A DNA stretch of 64,000 bases from Corallium rubrum (lineage: Eukaryota > Cnidaria > Anthozoa > Scleralcyonacea > Coralliidae), in NCBI GenBank assembly GCA_964035015.1, contig OZ035997.1, forward strand, positions 88,975,965 to 89,039,964, given 5' to 3'. Shown here piece after piece: positions 11,108 through 22,279 of this stretch. A model generated the notes under the pieces. The model worked only from the letters and a program-made list of their open reading frames with translations. It had not been told where the DNA came from and made no database searches. Every line of letters begins with the position of its first letter. The stretch's first letter is position 1. The position numbers and the translations under genes were made by a program.

Positions 11108-11951
11108 AGCGAGAAGATAGAATGAGCTTCATTTTGATATATATGAAAGCCGCTTAAAATTAAAAGAACCCATCGACATGTTTCCCCCAAGACCATCCCG
11201 ACGAATTAATAATAAAGTATTCTATTTTTAGCGCGTTGTGTAATTATAAACAATATGGGCGTCTCGCTTTTAAAGCGAATAACTCTTGAACCAGATCTTG
11301 GGCCACTTCTAATTTTTCTTGGGCCAGTATGTCCTAATTGTAGGACAATTAACAGACCTTTTTGCTGCTGAGATTTTTAGGCAAGATTCAGGAATAGCAG
11401 GATGCGTCTTTTTCAGTGCTTGACGTCGGGATCAGCCCTTTGAATACTTCCATTATTCGTCTATTTCAAACTAAATCGTTTTGATTTCGGGAGAGGGGGC
11501 TGAGTTCAGCGTCAGGTGCGGATCATGGCGCATTCTGTATAGTAGTAAATAGTGGACCATTATGTGTATTGTCATGAATTTATTGATTTATGTACGGGGT
11601 TTGCCTAGTTGGGACCTCGTGTCCGTTCGCTAGCCCCTTATCAAACTCATCTTTTACTGTTTGTAATGTATTGTGATCTGTTGTTATTATTGTAGTACTG
11701 TATTACTTAGTGAGTTTGATTAAAGCTTCTATTACTATTATTACTTACTCTTAGTAAGGATAGAATGAGCTTCATTTTGATATATAGGAAAGCCAGTTAA
11801 AATTAAAATTAAAAGAAGCCATCGAAATGTTTCCCCCAAGACCGAAGAGCGAGTACTTTCTAGTAAATCGTTATTTTTCTCCTTTATAAATTGCTCAAAG
11901 AAACGTCGTTAATCTTGGGCCCGAAAGATGGAATAATAAGCTTTAATTTGG

Positions 11952-13240
11952 TGTATCATAGGTGCCGATCGGTTGATTATTGAAGGAATTATTGAAGGTG
12001 AAATATTTGCTTTGGGAATTTGGTTTGTTTAGAATCAGTAGAACATTTATTATACTTTTCGATGATTATATAGTCTTATATAGATTTAATAGCCTTTTAA
12101 TTAGAGTTTTGTAATTGTAGTATCGTGTGACTAAACAAATAATGGAATAGTTGATTAATTTGTTTTGATGGCACGAAACCTCAGCTAGAATAAAATCCTA
12201 AAAGGACGTCGAGTATCCACAAAGTATTTATCTAAATTACATATCGCCAAAACTTCAAATTTTATTTAAGTTAGTTTCCACGGAAAAGTTGTTTCTTATA
12301 AGACATGGTCATGAAATATTTCATATATACGAGATCAGAAAGTGTGTTCTTTAATTTTCTAGTAATCAGCGGGTTGACGACATGACGACATGTAGCTTCT
12401 GAAACGTCTCTGTACTTTAAGAAAAATTTGAGGTAAAACTTGTCAATACAATTACAATATTAACTCATTCTTGCCGAAGAATAAGTATACATGTAAAACT
12501 CGTCAGATACCATATAATATAGGGATTAAGACTCCATTTCACTTCTGCTTTCTTCGAGAAGTCTGACATGAAATCATAAAATTTTCTTTCCATAATAAAA
12601 CTTTCATCCGTAATATTCGAAACGTCCAATGTGGAAAAAAGTTATAAATAAATGAAAGAAACAAGCAATATTATATATAATATGTTATATATAATTGAAA
12701 AAAAAAATTACCCGGCCTGACTATTATATACATTGCGTAAAATTTCCGCAGATAAGATTGCTACAATTTAATGTTCTTCCTATTACGCCCACCCAACTAA
12801 CCCGTATGTTTTAATATATAATATCTATACAATCGCATTTGCGCAATTTTATACAATTATTCAGTCAGACCAAAGAACTGGGACGTAGTTCATGTGTTTA
12901 AATCACCCAGACATCATAGAGTAGCGATATGAAAGAAACACTGTTCTGCAGTTCAAGCTTTCGTCTTTGGTGTAAATTAGCAGATATATATGTTGTGGAC
13001 CAAACACGATGGATTTGAAGCCGCATTTTTGTACTTCGCAAAGTGACATATGTGATATGAGAGCAACATCCATGCATGCTTAAATGTTGTGGGTTTTCAC
13101 GTCATTTGAACGCTTTAGAGTGATGCAATACCGTGCAGTGTATTTCATGGTTTGTAAAGAAGTCAATTGTTTACTTTTGTTTTTTATAGTTTCCAGCAGC
13201 AAACGTGCCCCAGTGCCTTTAATCTCATGTTGTGTCTGTC
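11952..13240. other. Non-coding stretch 3' of HAND
   Basis: AT-rich sequence with a short TA-rich tract near 12670-12700. No exon, RNA gene or transposon was recognised. It may include the HAND 3' untranslated region, since HAND reads toward it on the minus strand. Confidence 0.5.
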
Positions 13241-14856
13241 TCAGCGCAAATCCAGAGCCCAGACGTGTTGGGGCCATCCTGTTCTGCAATGTCTGTTTGG
13301 CAGTGCTTGTTTCTTCTCCTTGTCTTCCTATATATAAAGACGAAAAATAGCGATATGACGTATAACAATATAACATAAAGCGAACTGTATAACGATATCT
13401 AGAACAACAGGACATAATGAACACTAGATTAAGTCACGGTGTTTCAACGCACGAACTAGTAGACCACCATGTTTACTCGACCACCATAGCAGGCTAAGAG
13501 GACGGCGGTGTTGCTGTCAGATTAAAACTATACTATACCTGCATTATTAAAATAAACCACAAATCATAGGGTTGGGATCATATCTCATAGCAATTGTTTT
13601 AGAATATCTTAACCTAAGTCTTTTTATATTTCTACCCAAAATCTAACTAGTTAACTTCAAATCTAACTAACATATATTCAGGCTACATGCACTACGCTTC
13701 AGTGTGCAGCTCTGAGTGCGAAGAATGCTGTCAATAACGACTGCGTTTCCAAAAGGTACGAAGACAACAACTCCGTACAAAAATAGGCTAAAATAGAATT
13801 CACTTTGTCTAACCGTCGTTCATACGGTTCAGTAAAGTCTGTAATTGCTGTCCCTTGAACTCTGTCTTAGTTGAGCACTGCCCATCGACGTTGCTAACGT
13901 CGATTAACGTATTCGAGAATGAGCTGTGCATAAAGAAGTAAAAGACTGATCGGTTTTACAGTAGAATGCAGTTATCTACAGAAATCTCGAACCTTGCGCT
14001 ATCGCTATTTGAAAAGCATTTCCTTGCCTATAGATTCTTCAGTATCTATATCTCCTAATATCTCGATCAAGTTCTCGTTTGATTTCGTACTATTAGCGAG
14101 AGTCTGCAGTACTTATACAGTACGCCAGCCAAATCAGTGAAACTAGCGCCGAATATTTTCCCTATTATTTCCCTAACTATTTGCTGGGTGCAAAGTACTG
14201 ACTGCGCGAAAAGAAATTCTAAATGTTTGTTTATGCGCAAATTTCTAAATGTCCATTCTCTACTATATCACAAACCCTTGTGAAGTATTTGGCTTACATG
14301 TTTTGTAAGGTAATGTGAATAACGTAACTATTTTGACGGCGTAACACGCCGGAACCCGTACGATAAGCGCCCTGCATCTTGGCATTGATAAGCTCACACT
14401 GAAGCCCCAAGGAATGTTTTGAAAACGTGCAAGTGGAATAAAACCCAAGCTAAGTCCATTGTCGCTAAGTTAACTTTATAAGAGAAATTACGTGTTGCCA
14501 TAAACTTAAGATATGGTAGAAGCACTTACACTTTTTATATTAACTCTCTTGCGTTTAGCCACGCTGTCGTTTTTACTTGCGATTTCATAAGCTATGATCT
14601 TGGCTTTGCGCATTCCGTCTTCTTCCATATCTAGAACTTCAGTCAGGTATTGAATATAACTTATCGCTAAACGCAAAGTTTTTATCTTGGAAAGCTTCGT
14701 ATCCGTGGGAACGTTCGGGATGCATTTGCGAAGTTCGCCAAACGCCAAGTTAATACAGTGGGTCCTTCTTCTTTCCTTGCGGTTGGAGCTTACCGGAGTC
14801 ATTTCCAGTGGCTCTTCTTTAATGGAGCATTTCTCAACAGCAATAACCGACTCCAT
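13241..14856 (-). CDS. HAND: HAND-family bHLH transcription factor (two exons)
   Basis: Exon 1 is 14856-14530 (109 codons) and exon 2 is 13327-13241 (28 codons plus TGA). They join in phase 0 across a 1.2-kb intron with donor GTAAGT (14529-14524) and acceptor 'tatatatag'. The 137-residue product has a short acidic N-terminus and a bHLH domain at about residues 25-75. Its basic region is [11 protein letters not shown] and its loop/helix 2 is [18 protein letters not shown], as in HAND proteins. The tail has [13 protein letters not shown] (about 124-136), the diagnostic HAND C-terminus, which is what fixes exon 2. HAND factors bind E-boxes as dimers and pattern mesoderm derivatives in bilaterians; the role here is not visible. 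The sequence shows no damage. The small size is mainly due to the lack of the long N-terminal region seen in vertebrates. Confidence 0.9.
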
Positions 14857-14889
14857 GTTAACAGAATGTTTTCCTGCTCAGCGATAGGT

Positions 14890-17440
14890 TTGTATCCGTA
14901 ATAATATTGTTGCCGTAATTTATGAGTACAGTCCTTCTTCCTACGACTTCAAGTAAAAAAGCGTGGTAAAATATATCAGGTTGTCTGACGCAAAAAAAAC
15001 AAAACAAACAAACTAGAGGTTTAGTACTCGGCAAAACGCAGTGCCATTATCGTTTCGGCTGAGATGATAATCTGCCGTGCGCCACAAATCCAAGGATACC
15101 AAACTAAATATAAAATCCCATTGTTGACGGATATAATTGTTATAACCTGATATTAAGTTTGCCTTTAAATCTGTTTATCAAATACCGGATGTTGTCAGTT
15201 CGCGCCTCTCTTTGGCTTTCAAAAAGGATTTGAGAAAGGCACTTCTAATATATTTTTGGTGGTTTTTCTTTTTCTTGGCTGAAAATATCACGTACGTTCT
15301 GGTTTTGTAATCGCTAGTTAATGATCGGGCCAGGTCATAAATAGCTCCGACGAGCTTCGTGTGAGTGTTTAGCTAAAAGCCTAATTGGCAAAAAAGGGAA
15401 GGGAGATAAGCAATTTAACAATTAACGCCCACCTTTGCCTACTTCCTTTGCTAATTACCAGTAGTCTTTCTCATTGTTTGTTTTTTTCTAAATGTTCTAG
15501 CAAATAGCCAGCAGGCATCCATGCAGGATCTGTTCAACCAATGCAACGTGGCAACGAGTGAAACTGATTAGCCGAAGATTTTCCTTTCCGGTAATTTTGC
15601 TGGTCTTTAAGTTTTTACAAAATTACAAAAAGAAATCACAAATTTATCTTGTCGTCTCTTTTCTCGATGACATTTCTAGATGAGTTGAAGGCCAACAAGG
15701 TCTGGCACGGTGTGCGAGTGTGAACCTGTGGAATGACATCTTGCAGCTTTCACCATATACATGCAGCTAGCTGTCATCAAATATTGCCCTAATAATAATA
15801 TATTTACTCAACCAAGTGGGACGCCGTTTTCTTACATGTCGTTTTTTGTTTAAACGACTATTTGTCGGCAAATTGCGCAACAGAAATTTATCTTTCGATA
15901 CTTGAAAACGACCTCACCTGTGGCCAAGCAGACTGGTAATGACCATGTGGAGAGCCCAACGTTTTCTAGGTGAGTTATTGATAGATCTATAGTCCATTGT
16001 AGAAATCTACCAATGCAGGTAATGCATTGGTAGATTGTATATGCATATATTTAAGTACCAGAAGCTTGATCTCTACCGCGACCGGCCGCCACACACCGTT
16101 GCTTGCAAGGATCAGAACTAAATTAAGATCAGAATAGAATAGCTCGGCACAGATTTTTCGTTTCAAAAATGTCACTGCATATGCAGCTGGTCAGTACGAA
16201 GCAATGTCTTTGACGTCATAATCCTATGGAACAGGAAACAAGTGCCAATTCGCAATTAATCAAACTTGCGATAAGTTGCTTAAAATATTTAAGTATATAT
16301 AAACTATAATCTTTTCGAAATATCGTTGCGAAGACGTTTGAACTTCTTTTGGATTGTTTCTCTACAAACGTAAAAAATGTTTTTCGTATTTGCGCTTCTT
16401 TTGTTTAAGGCTTTCATTTTTTCTTTTTCATTTTTGGACTACTGAAGTAATACTGCATCTTGCATTCTAACAAGTAACAACAACGGTTAAAGAACTGATT
16501 TATAAACGAGTTTAATTAAAGTCTTTAAGAACAAGAGCGTCCAATCTCTAGTTTATTATGTTACAGTGTTATAGATATGGTTTAAACCGGAAGATTACCT
16601 CATTGTTTGTAGACTTGCCCAAATCCGTTAAAAGAAATCAAGAGGTAGACTTGGAGCAAGTGCACATTGCTTGCAGTATAATCGTCTCGGTGTGAACCGA
16701 AGCTCTCTGATAAATTAGTATATAAATAAGTGCACACCCATCGGCCCATATAAACTGTTCCTTCAAGTTCGAGGTCCAACTAGCCTCCTCCGCAGGCAAC
16801 TCTGTGTCTTCCCAAACTCTGCCGCTCCCAATCCCTTGCTGTCCCTTCGTGCTCAGCCAAAACATTGAAAAGCTGCCGTTTGGGAAGACACAGATCTAGA
16901 GTTGCCTGCGGAGGAGGCTAAGAATTTATATATATCGGAAATGTTAATCTGTTGCTACGAGTGTGGTAGACTGATTTAATATATAATCCTGGCTTTGACA
17001 AATATTTGCTTTGAGCTGTGCCTTTCTAGTTTAAATATACGTAGATTAAGTACGTGTTAGGTTTATGCCGTTTATTGCTTTTCTAATTCCGTTTCAAGAA
17101 AAGAGAAAGATTTTAGCATCCCCATGCAGTGTTGTTTATATAAGTTTAGTATAAATACACAGGTGATTATAGAAAATCGAACGCACTGATTGGTCGGGCT
17201 ACTTTGGACTAAGTAATAGATCAATTCCGAGAACGAGGGATGTATGCTTAATTTATTATTGAGGAGATTTTCCAACAAAGTTTTGTCTTTTTTTTCCACC
17301 TTGGACAAAGATTTTCCTTGTTTTTTTCTTCATTCGTTTCTAATTATTATTCAAGGGCTTTATGCAATATAAATCCCTCGAAAGAACAAAGAAAACCGAC
17401 TCAATAATAAATTAATTCTGATAATCACCTACAGCGTTTA
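14890..17440. other. Upstream region of HAND, no further gene seen
   Basis: Presumed 5' flank and regulatory DNA of the minus-strand HAND gene. No unambiguous TATA box or coding exon was seen. Short splice-like signals occur around 15910-15970 on both strands, but no coherent exon could be built. An inverted repeat at 16783-16922 is listed separately. Confidence 0.4.
16783..16922. repeat. Inverted repeat with conserved 'gttgcctgcggaggaggcta' arms
   Basis: The left arm 'tagcctcctccgcaggcaac' and right arm 'gttgcctgcggaggaggcta' are inverted, extended by 'tgtgtcttcccaaac' and its complement. A related phrase ('acagagttgcctgcagagtg') follows the minisatellite near 59.44 kb, so this is a dispersed element. 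Confidence 0.6.
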
Positions 17441-17446
17441 TTCAAA

Positions 17447-17584
17447 ATGGCCGCCTGGCAATTTGTCAATTCAACAGACGGGGAAATTAACAATTTCAAA
17501 GAAAATGTTGTTCCTAATAGTACGAAAACGTGTATTTTTCTAAAACAATTATTCACCTCAGGCTCAGTGAATATTGGTGAATGA
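17447..17584 (+). pseudogene. Short ORF resembling the N-terminus of a DUF3504/tyrosine-recombinase-like domesticated protein
   Basis: An ATG in strong context (caaaATGGCC) opens 45 codons that include VNSTDGEINNFKENVVPNST. From memory, this 'EIN...E..VPxNT(K)' pattern resembles the start of cnidarian proteins with a DUF3504/Crypton-like domain. The frame runs into the hairpin at 17535-17655 and stops. If correct it is a truncated remnant. The family assignment is tentative. Confidence 0.25.
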
Positions 17585-17655
17585 TATCCTCGATTTCGTC
17601 TCGGTTAATATTCATCGATATTCACCTCGCCTTCGGCGAATAATTGTTAAATAAC
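17535..17655. repeat. Hairpin element
   Basis: 'aaacaattattcacctcagg' pairs with 'cgccttcggcgaataattgt', with further inner pairing ('gtgaatattggtgaat' / 'attcatcgatattcac'). Its ACCTCG...CGGCGA segment recalls the C/G core of the other hairpins. Confidence 0.5.
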
Positions 17656-18058
17656 AGACACAAGTGATAACAGAAGTTGCAAGATATTTTTTATATGGTT
17701 AAACGAGTAAGAATGACTAAATTTATTATGTTGCAACTAATATATTCCCCTAATTCCTAAAATATCAATTACCAATATAAATTTGATTAGGACCATGCAC
17801 GACGAGATCCTTTTCAATTTTTGGAATTTTCTATATATGAGATTGGTTGGAAATGGATAAAGCGCTCACAATGTAAAATCTTAATAAAACTGATGACGTG
17901 CATCAGAAGTTGCCAAAAATATAAATCTACTATTTTAATTTAAATTTAATTTTAATTTAATCAGCTTTACCATTCACATTATTACAAATGAGAATATAAT
18001 AGCATACATTGAGGGTTAAATTTAAAATAGAATTCAAGATTCCTTAACATAAACCTCC

Positions 18059-18060
<2 letters not shown>

Positions 18061-18128
<68 letters not shown>
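18061..18128. repeat. (TA)n microsatellite
   Basis: About 34 uninterrupted TA dinucleotides. Confidence 0.97.
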
Positions 18129-18130
<2 letters not shown>

Positions 18131-18579
18131 TGTTCTCACGAAGCTGCCGGCTAGCCCGGTTGTGACTGACCTTAGTTGTCATGAAAAGCTGTCAGGAAAA
18201 TCTTTCTTTGTATATAACTTATTATCATTTTGCTTTTCTCAAATAGTCGTATTAATATTAAGATTTTCGTGACGTAAAATCCACGTGGTTTAACTGACTA
18301 ATACGAAATAAATTTTATATTTTTGCGCATTTGTGACAATGTATCTTTGTTCTTTATTTTATTATTTAATTTAATTGGCATTACAATCATCTTGTATGCA
18401 GTATATTTGTATCTGTCACAGTTTCCACAAAATCTTCCTGCAGGCCTTATTACCATGGCGGTAAGCATACCAATTGCAATTGCACATATAACATACAAAT
18501 CTCAATACGGTGATAGAGATCGGAGCGCTCGGCAGGTCAAGACCAATGCATCGAAGAAGGAGTGACGTGGGTGTGACTG

Positions 18580-18725
18580 CCGGTGCGAGAAAAAAATTTG
18601 GGCCCCTCTCCCACAAAGTGACGACATATGTAAGGGGGAGGGGTCCGGGGGGATTCTCCGCCGGAAACTTTTTGTATTTATGGTCTCTGAAATGGCATTT
18701 CCTGCATTTTGAGAGCACTTTTGAG
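18580..18725 (+). repeat. Dispersed G-rich hAT-like MITE fragment
   Basis: It has the 'ggggtccggggggattctcc' then 'gtctctgaaatggcatttcc' order shared with copies at 21.9, 24.4 and 41.0 kb. Terminal repeats were not found for this copy. Confidence 0.5.
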
Positions 18726-19020
18726 TAAAATGAGAGTCGTTGACTGTTGAGTATGCTTAGGAGTTAGGAGCGACGAAGGTGCAGTCTGTTCGGTTTGGGG
18801 CTTGGATGAGCCGATGGGCCCCCTCGGCCCATGGGCCCCCGACACTGAGAAGGACCCAAAATAAATTTGGATCAGTGTGTTGTATATTATGACTTCAAAA
18901 TGCCTTTACTGCTAAAAGATTGATTAATGAACCAGGCAATCTTTAAAAAGAAATTCAATGAGATTATAAGTGTAACATATAACATTTAGATGAGTACTTT
19001 TTGAAATGTGCTACCGCTAT

Positions 19021-20211
19021 AATAGGGGAGTTCAAGGTTTTTTTCGCCATATTGCAAGGGGTGCAAAACCATTGGGGCGAGCGCGCGGCCATGCCTATAT
19101 ATCCTTCTTAAAATCATGGCGAAACTCGCGAAGCAAGAAGGATATCGCTTCGTGTTTTGTCGAATTCATCTTTAATCGTCGTTTGGATAGCTTTTCTGTG
19201 GTCTGGTATGTTCGTTCTTTGATTTTAGACCATTATCGCTGATAACCAACGCGTAGAAACGCTATAATACGAAATTTTCCTCAACTGAGGGGTGGCTGCG
19301 CTGTTATGACGGGCACGCCGACTGACGATTTCAGCAACGCTTTGTATAACTTTAGCTCCAACTCTCTTGTAAATCACTCAAACTTCAAGCATATAGTAAC
19401 GTAAGTAACCAGAGTTCATCTTCGTCATCTGAAGTCTGAAATATCCTCTTTCTCGTTATCAAACGAAGTGTATTTATATAATGTATATCTCCTCGCAGGA
19501 AAGGGATACGTTTCGGGTTATGCGTGTTTACTTCTATATACACGTTCTTAACTGGCATATACAGGGAAAAATATAGATAAATACAGTTTAAGTCTAACTA
19601 TTAAGTATAAAGATAGAATCGTACATATTGATTGTATTTTTGTCGAATTAAAAATCGTGTAATTATTTTGAAGCAATTTTATTTGGGAAATTTGACACCA
19701 TTGGCATTGAAGGCTAATATACGGATATTCTAGACAAATGTTTGCTTACGCCAAGTTTCTGCCGAAATCTGGTGATTTGGCCGCTTATTAAGGACCAAAA
19801 TTTTAAGATAATACCTCTTCACCCAACATAGACTGCGTTTGTTGTTATCGCAGTATCCCACTACACAGCGAAGCGTTTTGTCTCTGCTATAAAAATAGAC
19901 AAACAGCCGCGTCCCGTGTCTGCCACAATGGCGCAGCCACCCCTCAGTTGAGGAAACTTTCGTATTATAGCGCTTCTACGCGTTGGTTATCAGCGATGAT
20001 GGCCTGAAATCAAAGAACAAACATACCAGACCACAGAAAAGCTATCCAAACGACGATTAAAGACTAATTCCATAAAAACCGAAGCGATATCCTTCTTGCT
20101 TCGCGAGTTTCGCCATGATTTTAACAAGGATAAATAGGCATGGCCGCGCGCTCGCCCCAATGGTTTTGCACCCCTTGCAATATGGCGAAAAAAACCTTGA
20201 ACTCCCCTATT
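19021..20211. mobile_element. Non-autonomous DNA transposon with ~280-bp terminal inverted repeats
   Basis: The left arm, from 'aataggggagttcaaggttt', reads inverted at the right end ('aaaccttgaactcccctatt'). Pairing continues for about 280-300 bp per arm (19021 to about 19310, and about 19925 to 20211) with only scattered mismatches. The single-copy middle (about 600 bp) has no transposase. Apparent 78-80 codon ORFs in both arms (RGVQGFFRHIARGAKPLG...) are the same sequence read from each arm and are not evidence of a gene. No clear target duplication was seen. Confidence 0.8.
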
Positions 20212-20256
20212 GGCGTACGCTGTCGCGGCCACCCTGCCATGTTTCTAACATTTATT

Positions 20257-20431
<175 letters not shown>

Positions 20432-20846
20432 CATGATCGCACTTGTAATTTAGCAGTGGCAAATAACTGGGAGATAAACGTTTGTATATATGCGTCATTT
20501 CGGAGAGGAAAACAGTGAGTTCTAGTCTTCTAGAGTATTATTAATTACTGCGAGCCGTAGGCGAGCAGCTCACTTGACGAGGCCTGGGCCGAGTTTATAT
20601 GCGTTAACAAACTCGATTCTCAGGATTTCGTTGGCGATGATCTTCGGTATACGTAATGTCTACCGATCAGCGGCAGGCATTATTAAATTGCGCGCTACGC
20701 TACACCACGTCTTTCTTCCTCGAGGACTTTTCTTGGCAAGTTGGCATTGTTTGGCGCTGGAATATATTGATTTATTAAAGTGAAGTAAGTGTATTTTTCT
20801 ACTATACTATTATATCAAACACAACTCTATTTGTTGCTGGAAATTC

Positions 20847-21001
20847 ACGTCACGCGTACAAAATTGAGCCATTAAAGATGGCAACAGCCGTTATTGCTGC
20901 AAATCAACAACCTAAAACTGCATAGATTGCCGTTCTTCACTTCAAGCAAGAGTGCTGACGCCATCACTCTTTAATGGCTCGATTTTATACGCGTGACGTC
21001 C
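20847..21001. mobile_element. Small MITE
   Basis: The ends 'cacgtcacgcgtacaaaatt' and 'gattttatacgcgtgacgtc' are inverted repeats that continue through 'gagccattaaaga' / 'tctttaatggctc'. Total length is about 155 bp. Confidence 0.65.
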
Positions 21002-21204
21002 ATGTTGAGGAAAACGTCGCATGCTTAAGCTCTTTAATTGAAAATGCTTCGGACGATAACAAGTATTTTACTACTAAATAGTAAATGGTAGCAATTCGCA
21101 GCATTTCACTTTTGATAAAAACTTCTAGTTATAGTGACTATATGGATTGAATGCAAAAACCAGACATAGTAGCTAAAAAGTGGTGCCCTGTGGCGTTCAA
21201 AATA

Positions 21205-21256
21205 TCGTGTTAAAAATGTCGTGTCAAAAATGTCGTGTCAAAAATGTCGCTTGCTA
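21205..21256 (+). repeat. Short tandem repeat
   Basis: Three to four copies of an approximately 16-bp unit 'aaaaatgtcgtgtcaa'. Confidence 0.75.
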
Positions 21257-21636
21257 TTGATTGCTCACGAACGAACCGCTCACAGACTGCTGCGCGGCTA
21301 ACTTTCAGGGCATCGCAATTTTTCTTCATGTACATTCCAAAATAACTTAATATTAAATGGTGACGACAGCTAACCTAGAAACCCACGAAAACTTAAAATT
21401 TGCCCTGTTTTTTGACACCACATTCTGTATTGTCCAGTTGGAACACATGTATTTTTCTACTATGCATGTATAGCTTTCAAAATGTCGATTTTTGGCTTAA
21501 TTGTTTTAATAAAGAGTGACATCTGTGGATTTAGTTTTGTTTTGGCAAAACTCATACTGACACAGTGGTTAGCTCGATTCCGGCACATTAAAATTCTACC
21601 TTGACTGCATGCATGTGAAAAGAATGCTTTCAGTAT

Positions 21637-21854
21637 CAGAGGCGTAGGAACCGGGGAGAAAACGAGGCATGTGCTCCCCCCCCCCTCCCCCCCCCCCAAC
21701 TTTGTCACGGTGCCCTTTCTGCAACAGAAAAGTGCCCTTTTTATAATAAAACATGTGTTTCAAGTGTCCTTTTGAAGTCCTACCCCCTGAACAAAGTGTC
21801 CTTTTGAAACTGTGCCCCTCTACGGTGAAGATGAACTTGCTTCCTACGCCACTG
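21637..21854. mobile_element. hAT-type MITE with exact 8-bp target duplication
   Basis: The terminal inverted repeats CAGAGGCGTAGGAA and TTCCTACGCCACTG bound a 218-bp element rich in C/G runs. The 8-bp direct repeat TTCAGTAT lies immediately outside both ends (21629-21636 and 21855-21862), the length expected for hAT transposition. Confidence 0.85.
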
Positions 21855-21889
21855 TTCAGTATGACGACATTGACAACTGGTTTCCAGGA

Positions 21890-22065
21890 CCGTAGGCAGG
21901 ATTTTTAGTCAGGGGGGCAGTAATACTGCCAAATTTCAAGGGGGGGGGGGGGTCCGGCGGTATGGTCCCCCGGAAAATTTTTGAAAATCGAGTCTCTGAA
22001 ATGGCATTTCCCGCGATCTGACATATTTGAGCAAAATTTTGAACATTTTAAAACATATTTTTCAC
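21890..22065 (+). repeat. Second G-rich MITE fragment
   Basis: It contains 'ccgtaggcaggatttttag', a G-run, 'ggtccggcggtatggtcccc' and 'gtctctgaaatggcatttcc'. It is a member of the same dispersed family as the elements at 1-175, 24.3 and 40.9 kb. Confidence 0.5.
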
Positions 22066-22119
22066 ATTTTTACAAAAGATTGTGTCTAAAACTACAGTAT
22101 TACACTACTGTCATTTGCA

Positions 22120-22279
22120 ACTCACTTGTCACTTTCACTAAAATGTTCAGAAGTTCGTTTGTAAGTTCAAAGTTCGTTTTGAACTAGGCAATTGATTGTC
22201 AGTTACTAAGAACCAAGAAGGCAAGAAGTCTTCGGAACGAACTTCCGAACATTTTGGTGAAAGTGAGTAGCAAGTGACT
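22120..22279. repeat. Inverted repeat / MITE
   Basis: The arms 'cacttgtcactttcactaaa' and 'ggtgaaagtgagtagcaagt' pair, as do the flanking 'atgttcagaagttcgtt' and 'gaacttccgaacattt'. Confidence 0.6.

Larger units (their letters stand above)
7551..11951. mobile_element. Large nested foldback array
   Basis: The outer arms 7551-7704 and 11780-11951 are inverted copies ('ccaaattaaagcttattatt' ... complement). Inner inverted arms pair 7989-8205 with 9233-9449. A module containing 'atttcgatggcttct', 'ccagctttcctatat', 'agctcattctatcgtc' and 'ggcccaagaaaaattag' recurs at about 7650, 7750, 7920, 8090, 8290 and 9015 on the plus strand, and at about 9130, 9290, 11110, 11300 and 11760 on the minus strand. 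Distinct MITEs are inserted within. There is no coding capacity, so it looks like a foldback transposon that grew by repeated self-insertion. Confidence 0.75.

Noticed and set aside
13080-13424. 114-codon minus-strand ORF over HAND exon 2
   Set aside because: It is the wrong frame. The conserved GWPQHVW tail and a proper acceptor are in another frame.
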